Shown here: piece by piece, positions 1 to 9,070 of the stretch
How positions within the stretch are numbered: position 1 is the stretch's first letter
How the letters are laid out: every line of letters starts with the position of its first letter
Assembly (NCBI GenBank): GCA_021156175.1
Contig: JAJNBL010000006.1
Coordinates: forward strand, 52,667 to 116,666
Reading direction: 5' to 3'
DNA from: Rickettsiales bacterium
Lineage (GTDB): Bacteria; Pseudomonadota; Alphaproteobacteria; Rickettsiales; JAJNBL01
DNA length: 64,000 nucleotides
Made by a program: the position numbers and the translations under genes
Notes under the pieces: generated by a model
What the model was told of the DNA's origin: nothing
Databases searched by the model: none
Seen by the model: the letters and a program-made list of their open reading frames with translations, nothing else

Positions 1-1437
1 GGGCACAAAACGATAGGAAGTGCCGTGCTTCCATTCTTCAAATTTAAGTAAACTTTGCTGGTTAGGTTCAGGCGTATCGGTGAATTTCTGCTCCCGTTTC
101 TCTGGCATCGGCGGATAGAGCGCAGGCTCCTTCTCTTTCATTGCAAATACCGGCGATACCGCCCCTTTATGGGAATGCCCCGACGGACTCACAAAATCAA
201 GATACCGCCCATCTTCGCTGCGTGCTGTCATCAACCCATCGGATAAGAGTTGGACAGCCATACCTTGTGCCGTTTCGAGCAGTGTCATATCCACAAAGCT
301 GTAGGTATGTTCTGTATGATAGGCAGCAGGTGCGGTAATGATCAATAATTCATCGCCAATGATGGGATCATAGGTTTTGATCGTGCGCCCCAACTTGGCA
401 ATCGGAATACTGATACGCGTTGATTCTTGGGGGTTAAATTGCGGCACAAGCGGCACCGCCTCTTTTTCCATTTCTCCCGGCACCCCACCAAACGCAATTT
501 TCCACGTCTTGCCTTCTTTGTAGGTGCGCAAATGGATCAGCTGGTTACTGGTAAAGCGCAGAAGCGTACTGCGGTGACTGTCAATCTTTCCTACAAATTG
601 AATGATATCGGGCGGTAAAATATCTTTAAAGGATTCCTCAGTGATATCCGCGTAACTGTCAAACACCACCCACAAATAGTCATCCCGCCTGAAGACGGTG
701 GCGGATACATCGGTAGACCACGGGAAGGAGAGAGTATAACGTCCATTGACGGAAGTGAAACTGGGAACCGTTTCAATACTACGCATTGGCAAGGCTTTTT
801 TTCTGGCGACCATCCGCTCATCGAAGGCAGGCTTATCTTTGGGAGCAGGAGCGTGCGAGAAAACTGGGTTCGCCGTCGCCGCGATAGGTTCTTCACGCGG
901 TTCTCCGGCTGCCACTTTTTTCACTTCTGATTTTGGTTTCGTTTTTTCGGGATTTTTTTGCACTCCTGTACCCGCAAATGGCACAGCCATAAAGGTCTGT
1001 AATCCCGGTGTTGTCGAAGTTTCAATCAAGTCCAAACCAAATAACGCATCGCTTGTGAACTGGCGAATACGGTAATTCGGCGAGCGAAGGCGCACCCGGA
1101 GTTCTTCCCCATCCGGCGTCAGTGCTGCACTGGCTAAGCCATTACCTAATGTCGTCAATAGCGGCGCAAGATTTATGCTGACCGGTTTATCAAACCGCAT
1201 CGAAAGTGTTCCATCTTGCAAACGGGTTTTAAATCGGACAGGTACATCGGTTACGAATATGAGGCGCTTAAAGCTTCCTTGGTCCTCAACACGAAGTGTT
1301 ACTGGAGTTTGCCGTGCATCACTGCGTGCATGGGCGAACGATGCACCGTATCCCATCACTGCAAACGGAATGATAACACCGAGCAGTAGGGTACTGATGA
1401 TTCCAAAAACCTGTCGTTTCCTTTGCAAGAAACTCAT
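1..1437 (-). CDS. Exported AMIN-like envelope protein, C-terminus cut off by the window edge
   Basis: An open frame of 479 codons starts at ATG 1435-1437 and runs off the left edge without a stop. Residues 1-35 are a basic start followed by a hydrophobic stretch ending in FAHA, so a signal peptide or signal anchor is likely. Residues 40-130 look beta-rich, with repeated short strands and ending near LFGLDLIE, reminiscent of an AMIN-type envelope-binding domain; this is an impression, not a proven match. A lysine/proline/alanine-rich linker follows, then another beta-like block. The ATG overlaps the stop codon of the upstream MotB-like gene in an ATGA, so the two are probably translationally coupled and may act together in the cell envelope. 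I cannot name the protein; the missing part could carry TPRs or a peptidoglycan-binding domain. Confidence 0.75.
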   Translation of the reverse strand, partial: MSFLQRKRQVFGIISTLLLGVIIPFAVMGYGASFAHARSDARQTPVTLRVEDQGSFKRLIFVTDVPVRFKTRLQDGTLSMRFDKPVSINLAPLLTTLGNGLASAALTPDGEELRVRLRSPNYRIRQFTSDALFGLDLIETSTTPGLQTFMAVPFAGTGVQKNPEKTKPKSEVKKVAAGEPREEPIAATANPVFSHAPAPKDKPAFDERMVARKKALPMRSIETVPSFTSVNGRYTLSFPWSTDVSATVFRRDDYLWVVFDSYADITEESFKDILPPDIIQFVGKIDSHRSTLLRFTSNQLIHLRTYKEGKTWKIAFGGVPGEMEKEAVPLVPQFNPQESTRISIPIAKLGRTIKTYDPIIGDELLIITAPAAYHTEHTYSFVDMTLLETAQGMAVQLLSDGLMTARSEDGRYLDFVSPSGHSHKGAVSPVFAMKEKEPALYPPMPEKREQKFTDTPEPNQQSLLKFEEWKHGTSYRFVP

Positions 1438-2207
1438 GGAACCTCCCGAAGGGGCTGCCGAGTAGAGGCTTGCGGAGTAAAGTGGGTTTCCTGTGATTCG
1501 CGAATGACGATATCCACACGGCGCGCAAGCTTATCTTTCCCTTCCTTTGATAATTCTTCAGGAAGATATTTATATTGGGAATCGGCAAGGCCATAGGCTT
1601 TGATATCTGCAATGCTGCCAGAACGTTTTAAAACTTCTGCCACCGCCACCGCACGTGCGAGCGAGAATTCCCAGTTGGAAGGATATTCGAGCGTCATTAG
1701 CGATTTTGCATCTGTACTTCCCGTCACGGCTATTTCGTTGCTCACCAACTGCGCAATTTCTCCTATAGTCAAAATGAAGCCCTCAGCACCAGGGAGTACC
1801 ACGGCACTGTTTTCTTCAAACAACACCGACGTCGGCAGGGAGATCAATATGCGGTCACCGAGATTCTGGATGGTTGCATTTTTGAGATCGGGATAGTGTG
1901 AAAATTTTTGTTGAAGCACTGCGTAGAGGTAGTCCAAATTGAGTGCTTTGGGTACATCAACCTTTTCAACGCCAAAGGATACTTGGGAGGAAGCACTAAG
2001 TGCTTTAATTCCAAACCGTTCATCAAGGGATTTTTTTACCGGACTCCATTTGGTTTTTGGCACCTCAGTCATCGCATAGATAAGGATAAAAAAAGTAAGC
2101 ATCAAAGAAAGAAGGTCAGCAAAGCTGATCATCCAGGCGTCTTTCCGATCTTCCGCTGGCATAAAATCAATTTTTAGCGGCTCGGATTGTTCTTTCTTTG
2201 TACCCAT
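1434..2207 (-). CDS. MotB-like OmpA-family stator protein
   Basis: 257 residues. A cytoplasmic N-terminus leads to one membrane helix at about 26-46 with the pattern SFADLLSLMLTFF. Asp31 lines up with the proton-carrying aspartate of MotB (Asp32 in E. coli). The C-terminal half is an OmpA/MotB peptidoglycan-binding domain; the segment near NWEFSLARA matches the family signature for the helix after the TD pair. Such proteins pair with a MotA/ExbB-type channel to make a proton-driven stator anchored to the cell wall. No MotA gene is visible, but the left edge is close. It shares an ATGA overlap with the exported protein downstream. It may drive a flagellum or another energised envelope machine; the sequence does not settle which. 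Confidence 0.85.
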   Translation of the reverse strand: MGTKKEQSEPLKIDFMPAEDRKDAWMISFADLLSLMLTFFILIYAMTEVPKTKWSPVKKSLDERFGIKALSASSQVSFGVEKVDVPKALNLDYLYAVLQQKFSHYPDLKNATIQNLGDRILISLPTSVLFEENSAVVLPGAEGFILTIGEIAQLVSNEIAVTGSTDAKSLMTLEYPSNWEFSLARAVAVAEVLKRSGSIADIKAYGLADSQYKYLPEELSKEGKDKLARRVDIVIRESQETHFTPQASTRQPLREVP

Positions 2208-2352
2208 AACCCCGTCATATCACGCAAAGACAGCCCCATCCTTTGTTATAGTAGAAAACCATGTCAAAGCACAAGTGAAACTCGAGGTTGACAGAGTAAT
2301 CTGTCGGACAAAAGAAGAGACATTTCAGGATGAGAAAAAGAGGAAAGAAAAA

Positions 2353-2390
2353 AGGGAATATCCCGCCAAAAGTTAAGCGAAATATTCCCT
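2353..2390 (-). terminator. Intrinsic terminator after the alpha/beta hydrolase gene
   Basis: Read on the minus strand, 9-bp arms AGGGAATAT / ATATTCCCT enclose a 20-nt loop and are followed directly by a run of T. It lies 18 bases after the hydrolase stop codon and separates that transcript from motB. Confidence 0.8.
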
Positions 2391-2407
2391 CTCATTTCTA
2401 AATGGAC

Positions 2408-3106
2408 TTAAGCGCCCGGCAACTGACGACGACGACGATCCCGTTTCACGGTTTTCGGAGCAGTCGCTTCGGCAAGACGTGGAAGGATATAATTATCCAT
2501 ATGCTGGTTCAGCGTATCCAAATGCTCGCGGAAAAAATGGTCCGCACCTTCGACCATTTTATACTCTACTGTAATATTTTTCTGCTTGTTGAGTCGCCCA
2601 GCAAGCGCTGCTACTTGTGGCTCATCGACAATACTGTCCTGGTTGCCTTGTACGATCAATCCTGATGCAGGACATGGAGACAAGAACGAGAAATCATACT
2701 TGCCAACAGGTGGCGCAACGGTAATGAAGCCTTCGATTTCCGGACGGCGCATCATCAATTGCAAACCAACCCATGCACCAAACGAGAATCCACCAATCCA
2801 AAAGGAAGTAGCATTCGGGTTTTGGAGCTGGAGCCAATCGAGCGCAGTTGCGGCATCGCTTAATTCGCCAATTCCGTTGTCGAACTTTCCTTGAGAACGT
2901 CCAACACCGCGGAAATTAAAGCGTAAAACAGAAAAACCATGACGCGCAAACGCATGGTAAAGGTTGTATGTCACCTTATTGTTCATCGTTCCGCCATGGA
3001 GCGGATGTGGGTGGAGAATAAGGGCAGCGGGAGCACGGTCTTTGGTCCCATGTTGGTAACGGCCTTCAATCCGTCCCTCGGGTCCATTAAATATCACTTC
3101 GGGCAT
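2408..3106 (-). CDS. Alpha/beta hydrolase (COG2945-like)
   Basis: 232 residues from ATG at 3104-3106, preceded by AGGAAAG. The frame is open further upstream, but that extension would overlap the yqgE gene and has no ribosome site. The nucleophile elbow is GFSFG with Ser108. Asp157 (GNQD) and His190 (GADHFF) complete a credible catalytic triad, and the N-terminal HPHPLHGG and RFNFRGVGRS motifs are typical of this small cytoplasmic family. The C-terminus ends in a basic tail rich in arginine (KRDRRRRQ), which is unusual and may bind nucleic acid or membranes. Substrate is unknown; members are often annotated as carboxylesterase or dienelactone hydrolase. It follows yqgE on the same strand, and a terminator lies just downstream. 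Confidence 0.85.
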   Translation of the reverse strand: MPEVIFNGPEGRIEGRYQHGTKDRAPAALILHPHPLHGGTMNNKVTYNLYHAFARHGFSVLRFNFRGVGRSQGKFDNGIGELSDAATALDWLQLQNPNATSFWIGGFSFGAWVGLQLMMRRPEIEGFITVAPPVGKYDFSFLSPCPASGLIVQGNQDSIVDEPQVAALAGRLNKQKNITVEYKMVEGADHFFREHLDTLNQHMDNYILPRLAEATAPKTVKRDRRRRQLPGA

Positions 3107-3245
3107 AGCTTTCCTGTCACTTATAGGGGGATGGGCAAGGCACTCATTAGCCTCACTCTTAAGGGAAAAGATCCTACAGGAAATCCCTGGAATGTCAAGG
3201 GTTTTATGGTATTTGACGACACTACTTATAGTGAAGAAAGTAGCT

Positions 3246-3842
3246 TTATGCGTGCCCCGCAATGTTCAAAATATTACACGCTGTCACCTGGTGAAGACCC
3301 AAAGATCCCATTGCTTCGTACCATTTCTCTCCCGGCGGGACATCAAAAATTATCCCTTCGGTCGCAGTACCCGTGAACCAACTGTTATCCTTGATTTCTT
3401 TCTCCAATTGCCCTGCTCCCCAACCAGCATAGCCTAAAGCCAGGATACTGCGTGTTGGCCCATGGCCAGAAATCAGGTCTTTGAGTGCCGCAATATTAGA
3501 GGTGATACACAGTGCATTGCCTAATTCAACGGTTTCGGCTTGCGAATAGTCATCACTATGGAGAATAAACCCTTTATTGGTATCCACCGGACCACCAAAA
3601 CATACAGGCAAGTCCTTGACAACCAAGTCAGAATCTATACGAAGCTGAGTGAGCAAGTCCTTACAATCAACATGCGGCAATACATGGTTAATCACCAAGC
3701 CCATCGCACCTTGCGAGCTGTGCGCGCAGATATAAATCACGGCTTTTTCGAAACATGAATCGTTTAATCTTGGGGTAGCGAGTAACAGGCTTCCTTCTAA
3801 GCTCGAAAAACTGTTATTATTCGCAGAGTGTGATTGTCCCAT
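3246..3842 (-). CDS. YqgE/AlgH family protein (DUF179)
   Basis: 198 residues. The family hallmarks are visible: GSLLLATPRL near residue 17, AVIYICAHSSQGAMGLVIN, the CFGGPVD block, LGYAGWGAGQLEKEI, and the final acidic/aromatic part ending before a GLH motif. YqgE/AlgH proteins are small cytoplasmic proteins of uncertain biochemical function. AlgH was named from alginate regulation in Pseudomonas, but its link to transcription is not firm. Length is normal. It is divergent from the dsbD-like gene, with about 175 bases between them that must hold both promoters. The downstream hydrolase begins well after its stop codon, so the two may share a transcript. Confidence 0.9.
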   Translation of the reverse strand: MGQSHSANNNSFSSLEGSLLLATPRLNDSCFEKAVIYICAHSSQGAMGLVINHVLPHVDCKDLLTQLRIDSDLVVKDLPVCFGGPVDTNKGFILHSDDYSQAETVELGNALCITSNIAALKDLISGHGPTRSILALGYAGWGAGQLEKEIKDNSWFTGTATEGIIFDVPPGEKWYEAMGSLGLHQVTACNILNIAGHA

Positions 3843-4017
3843 AGTAGCGCCTCCTTATTCATCCCTAATGATCGGCTCCCAGGAGCAAAATATTGCAAAG
3901 CCAACAATATGATTATACTCCTTCCGACCCTTGTTTACTAGGGAAAAACAAAGAAATTTTTACTATTGCTCCAATATCTGGTATAAGAAAAACAGCTACT
4001 AACTATAGATTGTGATT

Positions 4018-6045
4018 ATGACCTTCAATTTGTATAGATTTTTTGGACGCTTTTTTCACCTTGTGGTTTTGACCCTAAGCTGCGCCCTCTTTCTTGCCCT
4101 CCCCGCGCACGGACAAGCCGCTGACAATGAATGGTTTATTACCGACCAAGGAAAATCGCGGCTGTTGATAGCTGGGGCTGATAGCAGTTCCGGTAATATT
4201 CGGTTAGGGATTGAATTTTCGCTAAAGCCAGGTTGGAAGATTTACTGGCGCACTCCCGGGGATGCGGGTGCTGCGACTTCCGTCACTTCTATCGGCGATA
4301 ATATTAAGGACACCCGTCTTTTTTGGCCGATTCCCACGCGGCATACCGATAATTTCGATGGAAGCTTAAGCCTGCAAAGCTTTGTCTATCAGGATCATGT
4401 TATTTTACCGGTCGATATCACGCCCTCTGATCTCAGCAAGCCACTTTCTGGTATCCTCAAACTCAGCTATGCGATTTGTAAGGATATCTGCCTGTTTTAT
4501 TCGCATGATTTCCCGCTGGAAATTGCTACAGGCTATACAGATACAGAGGCCCTTGCCGCGATTGATGCTTATCGCGCTAAAGTTCCAACAGTCTTAGATC
4601 CCAACGCCGTACAGCCGCTTGTGACCAACCAGCGCGTGATTGAAGACAGTGCGGGCATGCTTTTCTTGGAGCTTGATATCCCTGCCCTGGTGAGTAATTC
4701 TTTGATTGATATAATAGTTGAGGAAGGCGGAAGCCTGCGCTTCCTTGCACCCAAAAAAGTGCGAACCTCGGAAGACGGGCTTCTTACCTTCTACCGGATT
4801 CCGCTAGAGGGGCTCTCCAGTGATCAACAACTTCACCCGCTTCCCTTGACGCTCACTATCGTAAGTTCGATAGAATCCGTCGAATACCCCATTACCGTTA
4901 CCGGCGATATTGCCAAAGAAACCGCATTATTACCTCCTGCAGCCTCGATTGCTCAGTCATTCCTGCTGATGCTGCTTTATGCCTTTCTCGGTGGACTTAT
5001 CCTAAACGCTATGCCATGCGTATTGCCGGTATTGTCCCTAAAGCTTTTGGGTATTATCAAACATGGCGGAGCTTCGCATCGCGAAGCACGCAAGGCACTG
5101 CTTATCTCTGCTTTGGGGATTATCACTTCATTCCTCGTGCTGGCAGGTGGAACTATCCTGGTAAAACTACTAGGTTCTTCAGCATTAGGCTGGGGAATAC
5201 AATTCCAACATCCGGTGTTCATTCTTGCGCTTGTGCTTGTGCTTTTCTTGTTTGCTTTTAATCTTTTGGGATGGTTTGAAATACGCTTGCCTGGCAATGT
5301 TGCTGACAAGGCTGTCGCTCTCGAAGGACGGCATCGCGGCAGCTTGCTTGGGCATTTTTTCAGCGGCGTGCTTGCAACGCTTCTTGCGACTCCCTGCACC
5401 GCACCGTTCTTAGGCGTATCCGTCGGGTTTGCATTATCGAGCGGCATTGTCGAAATCGTCGGAATATTCTTCCTGATGGGCGTGGGCATGGCGTTTCCTT
5501 ACTTGCTTCTCGCAATGTTCCCTGCGCTGGTTACAAGGCTCCCCAAGCCAGGCGCATGGATGGTGGGCGTGAAGAAGTTTCTTGCCGTTTTGCTCCTTAT
5601 CACCGCTGGATGGCTTATATGGGTACTATCCCAACAGTTAGGCAGTCAATCCTCCAAAATACCCGATGGACAAACGGAAGCTTATGCAAATACCCTCTGG
5701 CAGGCTTTTGATGAACAGGCGATCCCAGGTCTTGTAGCTTCGGGGAAAATCGTGATTGTCGATGTGACCGCTGATTGGTGCGTCACCTGCAAGGCAAATA
5801 AGTTTTTTGTGATGGATCGGGAAGATGTGCGTAAGTTTCTACAACGCCCCAACATTGTTATAATGCGGGCAGATATTACGAGCCCCCGTCCGGAGATAAA
5901 CACCTATATCGCAAAATTTAAGCGCTATGGGATTCCGTTTAATGCGGTTTATGGACCAAAGGCTCCACAAGGAATTGTGTTAGACCCGCTGCTCACACGA
6001 GATAACCTTTATAATGCCGTGAAAGATGCGGGCATGGCAGAGTAA
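4018..6045 (+). CDS. dsbD: DsbD/ScsB-type thiol:disulfide interchange protein
   Basis: 675 residues from ATG 4018 (a GTG two codons earlier is possible). A signal peptide ends near residue 34 (LPAHGQA). Residues 35-300 form the periplasmic alpha domain, with a CKDIC motif. Multiple membrane helices follow at about 305-530, with PCVLPVLS (Cys334) and PCTAPF (Cys460), the two cysteines that carry electrons across the membrane in DsbD/CcdA proteins. The C-terminal thioredoxin-like domain has WCVTCK (Cys588/Cys591). The order alpha-TM-gamma is that of DsbD, but the long N-terminal domain resembles ScsB/DipZ-like proteins. It passes reducing power from cytoplasmic thioredoxin to periplasmic thiol proteins. 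Substrates cannot be told from the context; it is divergently transcribed from yqgE and stands alone. Confidence 0.9.
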   Translation: MTFNLYRFFGRFFHLVVLTLSCALFLALPAHGQAADNEWFITDQGKSRLLIAGADSSSGNIRLGIEFSLKPGWKIYWRTPGDAGAATSVTSIGDNIKDTRLFWPIPTRHTDNFDGSLSLQSFVYQDHVILPVDITPSDLSKPLSGILKLSYAICKDICLFYSHDFPLEIATGYTDTEALAAIDAYRAKVPTVLDPNAVQPLVTNQRVIEDSAGMLFLELDIPALVSNSLIDIIVEEGGSLRFLAPKKVRTSEDGLLTFYRIPLEGLSSDQQLHPLPLTLTIVSSIESVEYPITVTGDIAKETALLPPAASIAQSFLLMLLYAFLGGLILNAMPCVLPVLSLKLLGIIKHGGASHREARKALLISALGIITSFLVLAGGTILVKLLGSSALGWGIQFQHPVFILALVLVLFLFAFNLLGWFEIRLPGNVADKAVALEGRHRGSLLGHFFSGVLATLLATPCTAPFLGVSVGFALSSGIVEIVGIFFLMGVGMAFPYLLLAMFPALVTRLPKPGAWMVGVKKFLAVLLLITAGWLIWVLSQQLGSQSSKIPDGQTEAYANTLWQAFDEQAIPGLVASGKIVIVDVTADWCVTCKANKFFVMDREDVRKFLQRPNIVIMRADITSPRPEINTYIAKFKRYGIPFNAVYGPKAPQGIVLDPLLTRDNLYNAVKDAGMAE

Positions 6046-6050
6046 CGTGA

Positions 6051-7787
6051 TTACTGTTTGTGTTTATCGCGGAGTTTCCCCAACTCCTCACCCATCCGGC
6101 GTAGAGAACGGCTGCAATCATTGCGTGGAACGACCACTTCGATCAATTCCAGCGTATTCGATTTCACGGCTGCGGCGAGCGCATCATCAAGCTCACCTTG
6201 CGTATAGACTTTTCGCCCATTCCCATACCCAATCACTTCCGTAATTTTGGTATATTCCCACATGGTGATCTCATTAAAAGGCCCGTCAATAATATGCCGC
6301 TGCGTGCCATAACCATCATTGTTGATGATAATCACCACGGGCGCCATTTTGTATTTCGCCGTGGTGGAAAGTTCCATCCCGGTCATTTGAAATGCTCCAT
6401 CGCCCGCAATGATGAATACTTTGCTATCGGGCGCTGCTTTCATTGCACCGATACCTGCGGGTACTGCGAATCCCATTGAGAGATAATAGGCATCGGATAA
6501 GAAATTCCGCCGCGCAGAAGTCCGAAGCCCAATCGCACCAATTAATGCATCACCCGTATCACATACAACGGTACTTCCTTCCCCCATATGACCGCTCACG
6601 ATCTGGAAGAAATCTTCCACGGTCAATGATTTATCGCGCTCATTGCGAAGTACTTCCTTCGGAGGCTTAGCCGGATTTGGATTTACAAACTCTGGACGTT
6701 TCTTCAGGCGACATTTAAGTAAACCCGCCAGGAAATCTTTAAACACCACGCCACGATAACTGTGTAAACCTACTCGCGCTTCTTCGGTGGTCACGAGAAT
6801 CGAATTCTTCCGGTTCAGTTTCGAGGTATTCAGGCCTAAAAACACATCCGTGATGAACGTACCCAGCATGATTACGCAATCGCTGTTATCAACATATTTC
6901 TGGCATTCCGGTTCCGAAAGCGCACCGCTATACACACCGATATAAAGCGGATTGGTTTCCCGGATCAGGCTTTTGCTAAGAAGCGTTGCCGCGATTGGAA
7001 TATTGCAGGCTTTGGCAATATCCGTTGCATAATCGGTGAGTCCATGCCGCTGAAGTTCAATATCTGCAAGAATCATCGGGTGTTTTGCCCGGTTAATCAT
7101 CTCTTCCGCTTCACGTAAACAGGCTTCCAGCATCTCTTCGTCGCTGGTTTCTTCTTCGTGTTTTGTATAGACCGGTACAGTGATCGGCATATCCACCACA
7201 TCGTAGGGTACTTCGATATAACCCGGACGGCACTGACGTTGTACTTCGTCAACCACGCGCAAAATCTCAGAGGCTGCCGTTCTCGGATCAAGGAGAATCG
7301 TATTCGCACAGGTAATCTCCTCGTAAATCCGACGCTGTGTATCGAAGGTACGTACTTTATGATGCAATAGCGGATTGCTTTTTCGCTCTATCGGAGAAGG
7401 CCCACCGGAGATCACCACTACAGGACTTTTTTCTGCATAGGCCCCTGCAATGCTGTTAACCATGTTAAGTCCGCCCACGCAATAGGTAATGCAGGCCACA
7501 CCAAGCCCATGAATACGCGCATAGGCATCGGCGGCAAATCCTACCGCCGGTTCATGCGTTAATGTGACGAGATCAATCGGAGATTCTTGCAGCCAACGGA
7601 AGGTTGGGAGGGCGAAATCGCCCGGTATTCCGAATGCGGTTTCTACACCCCGCTTATGGAGTGTTTCAAACAGGAATGAACCGACGGTATGTTGGGTTGG
7701 TTTCTTTTTGCGAGAGGTAGGTTTTGTAGATTTTTTGGTTGCTGTAGGTTTCTTTGTTTTTGTATTCCGGGATTTCGTTATCGGCAT
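6051..7787 (-). CDS. Thiamine-diphosphate alpha-keto acid decarboxylase (pyruvate/indolepyruvate decarboxylase family)
   Basis: 578 residues from ATG at 7785-7787, which has AGGAG at good spacing; an upstream in-frame GTG has none. Residues 1-30 are a lysine/threonine-rich low-complexity tail not usual in the family. The enzyme body begins at about 33. Glu79 (THEP) is the cofactor-activating glutamate, and His142-His143 form the HH pair diagnostic of keto acid decarboxylases as opposed to synthases. The C-terminal GDGAFQMTG...NN motif binds Mg-ThDP. It should convert a 2-keto acid to an aldehyde and CO2. The neighbouring saccharopine/lysine dehydrogenase-like gene and the ALDH7 gene at 43363 suggest amino-acid catabolism, but the substrate is not readable from the sequence. 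Confidence 0.88.
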   Translation of the reverse strand: MPITKSRNTKTKKPTATKKSTKPTSRKKKPTQHTVGSFLFETLHKRGVETAFGIPGDFALPTFRWLQESPIDLVTLTHEPAVGFAADAYARIHGLGVACITYCVGGLNMVNSIAGAYAEKSPVVVISGGPSPIERKSNPLLHHKVRTFDTQRRIYEEITCANTILLDPRTAASEILRVVDEVQRQCRPGYIEVPYDVVDMPITVPVYTKHEEETSDEEMLEACLREAEEMINRAKHPMILADIELQRHGLTDYATDIAKACNIPIAATLLSKSLIRETNPLYIGVYSGALSEPECQKYVDNSDCVIMLGTFITDVFLGLNTSKLNRKNSILVTTEEARVGLHSYRGVVFKDFLAGLLKCRLKKRPEFVNPNPAKPPKEVLRNERDKSLTVEDFFQIVSGHMGEGSTVVCDTGDALIGAIGLRTSARRNFLSDAYYLSMGFAVPAGIGAMKAAPDSKVFIIAGDGAFQMTGMELSTTAKYKMAPVVIIINNDGYGTQRHIIDGPFNEITMWEYTKITEVIGYGNGRKVYTQGELDDALAAAVKSNTLELIEVVVPRNDCSRSLRRMGEELGKLRDKHKQ

Positions 7788-7868
7788 AACTCTCCTTCCT
7801 CTCCTGATCACCTTAGTTTCACTATAACACAGCTACTCTACGTTTGAAATGTCCTTCTCCTTTTCCCT

Positions 7869-8960
7869 CTACACCTCGGTCTGGTACATACTTCCGGCTT
7901 TTGTTTTTAAGAATGCATCAAACGGAATTTTCTCTTGTTTGATGAAGCCTTGGCCTGTTAACACCCCCTGAGCAACAAGCTCAACAACAGCCGTCACTGA
8001 TGCTGCCGTTGTCCAGGAAATCGCACGCCATTCTTTATTATTTACAGTTTTCGGATAATAGGCGCGGACGAATTCTTCTCGATATAATCCTTGATTCATC
8101 ACGCGCGGGCGTTCTTTGGTTCCTTCCACCGCCGCATAGACATAAACCACATCGTCATTCACCGGAGGCTTCGCATTCACGAGAATCTTTCCCGCAAGTG
8201 TTGGATCATCGCGCAGCAGCAATTCGTTAAACAGGAAGCGAATCATCTCGCAATGACCGGGATAACGCAGCGTTTTATAATTCAAATCATCCACACGCCC
8301 TTCGAAGCTTTCACACATCGTGCCAAGCCCACCCGATGTCGTGAAGGCCTCGAGTTTATTCCCACGGATCACGACGGTTTCATGCTCCTGCATCGCGGGG
8401 ATCATCTTGATTTCACTGTTCTGGATCACCTCGCAATCATTGAGGTATTCGTTCACGACCCCTTCGGGTGACCAGTTAAACGCATAGCCCAATAATCCTT
8501 TGGGATTTTGCGGTAGCGCGCCGACGCGAAGTTCGATAGAGCGTAAATCATCGAAACGTTCGGCCAGGCTTGCTCCAACAATACCAATAAACCCAGGTGC
8601 TAAGCCACATTGTGGCGCCATCACGCCTTTAGCACTCCTCGCCATTTCGCGGATGGCATTGGTGGTAGGAACGTCTTCAGTTAAGTCGAAATAATGGATA
8701 CCCGCTTTATGGGCAGAGGTCGCCACGCGTAAATTTAGATGATACGGAAGGCAAGATACGACAGCATCGACACCCGCAAGCTTTTGGTCAATCATCGAGG
8801 AATTGGTAACATCACAGGCTTCTGTTGGGAAAGGAAGATCCGAGCGCGGATGCATATCCAAGCCCATGACCGAGAAGCCACTATTTTCGAGGAGTGTTGC
8901 AACGAGTGAGCCCACTTTGCCCATCCCGATTACCAACACTTTTCCAATCCGCCCTGCCAT
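7869..8960 (-). CDS. Saccharopine dehydrogenase / lysine 6-dehydrogenase family oxidoreductase
   Basis: 363 residues. An N-terminal Rossmann fold shows GMGKVG at residues 12-17, followed by an acidic residue after the second strand (LDMHPRSD). The central region has LAPGFIGIVGASLAERF, and later GGLGTMCESFEG and KTLRYPGHCEMIRFL, blocks shared by saccharopine dehydrogenases and lysine 6-dehydrogenases. The length fits the single-domain members. The likely reaction is NAD(P)-linked oxidation at the epsilon-amine of lysine or of saccharopine, yielding aminoadipate semialdehyde or its cyclic imine. It lies upstream of the keto acid decarboxylase on the same strand, with an 81-base gap. An ALDH7-type dehydrogenase at 43363, whose relatives oxidise aminoadipate semialdehyde, supports a role in lysine breakdown by inference. 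Confidence 0.85.
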   Translation of the reverse strand: MAGRIGKVLVIGMGKVGSLVATLLENSGFSVMGLDMHPRSDLPFPTEACDVTNSSMIDQKLAGVDAVVSCLPYHLNLRVATSAHKAGIHYFDLTEDVPTTNAIREMARSAKGVMAPQCGLAPGFIGIVGASLAERFDDLRSIELRVGALPQNPKGLLGYAFNWSPEGVVNEYLNDCEVIQNSEIKMIPAMQEHETVVIRGNKLEAFTTSGGLGTMCESFEGRVDDLNYKTLRYPGHCEMIRFLFNELLLRDDPTLAGKILVNAKPPVNDDVVYVYAAVEGTKERPRVMNQGLYREEFVRAYYPKTVNNKEWRAISWTTAASVTAVVELVAQGVLTGQGFIKQEKIPFDAFLKTKAGSMYQTEV

Positions 8961-9070
8961 AGTTTCGCCTCATGACGTTAGTACAAGGAGCTACGGACTC
9001 CTTCCCTACCCGTTATAGAGGGAGAGTGTTAATAAAAACTTCACGGGATTGCTGCGGGTGATATAAATCG

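Noticed and set aside
3107..3262. Upstream extension of the alpha/beta hydrolase
   Set aside because: It overlaps yqgE, lacks a ribosome site and does not fit the family start; ATG 3104-3106 is better.
8970..9005. Hairpin AAGGAG/CTCCTT between the DUF2238 and dehydrogenase genes
   Set aside because: 6 bp of stem, no T run; it may partly reflect a ribosome-site-like GGAG sequence.
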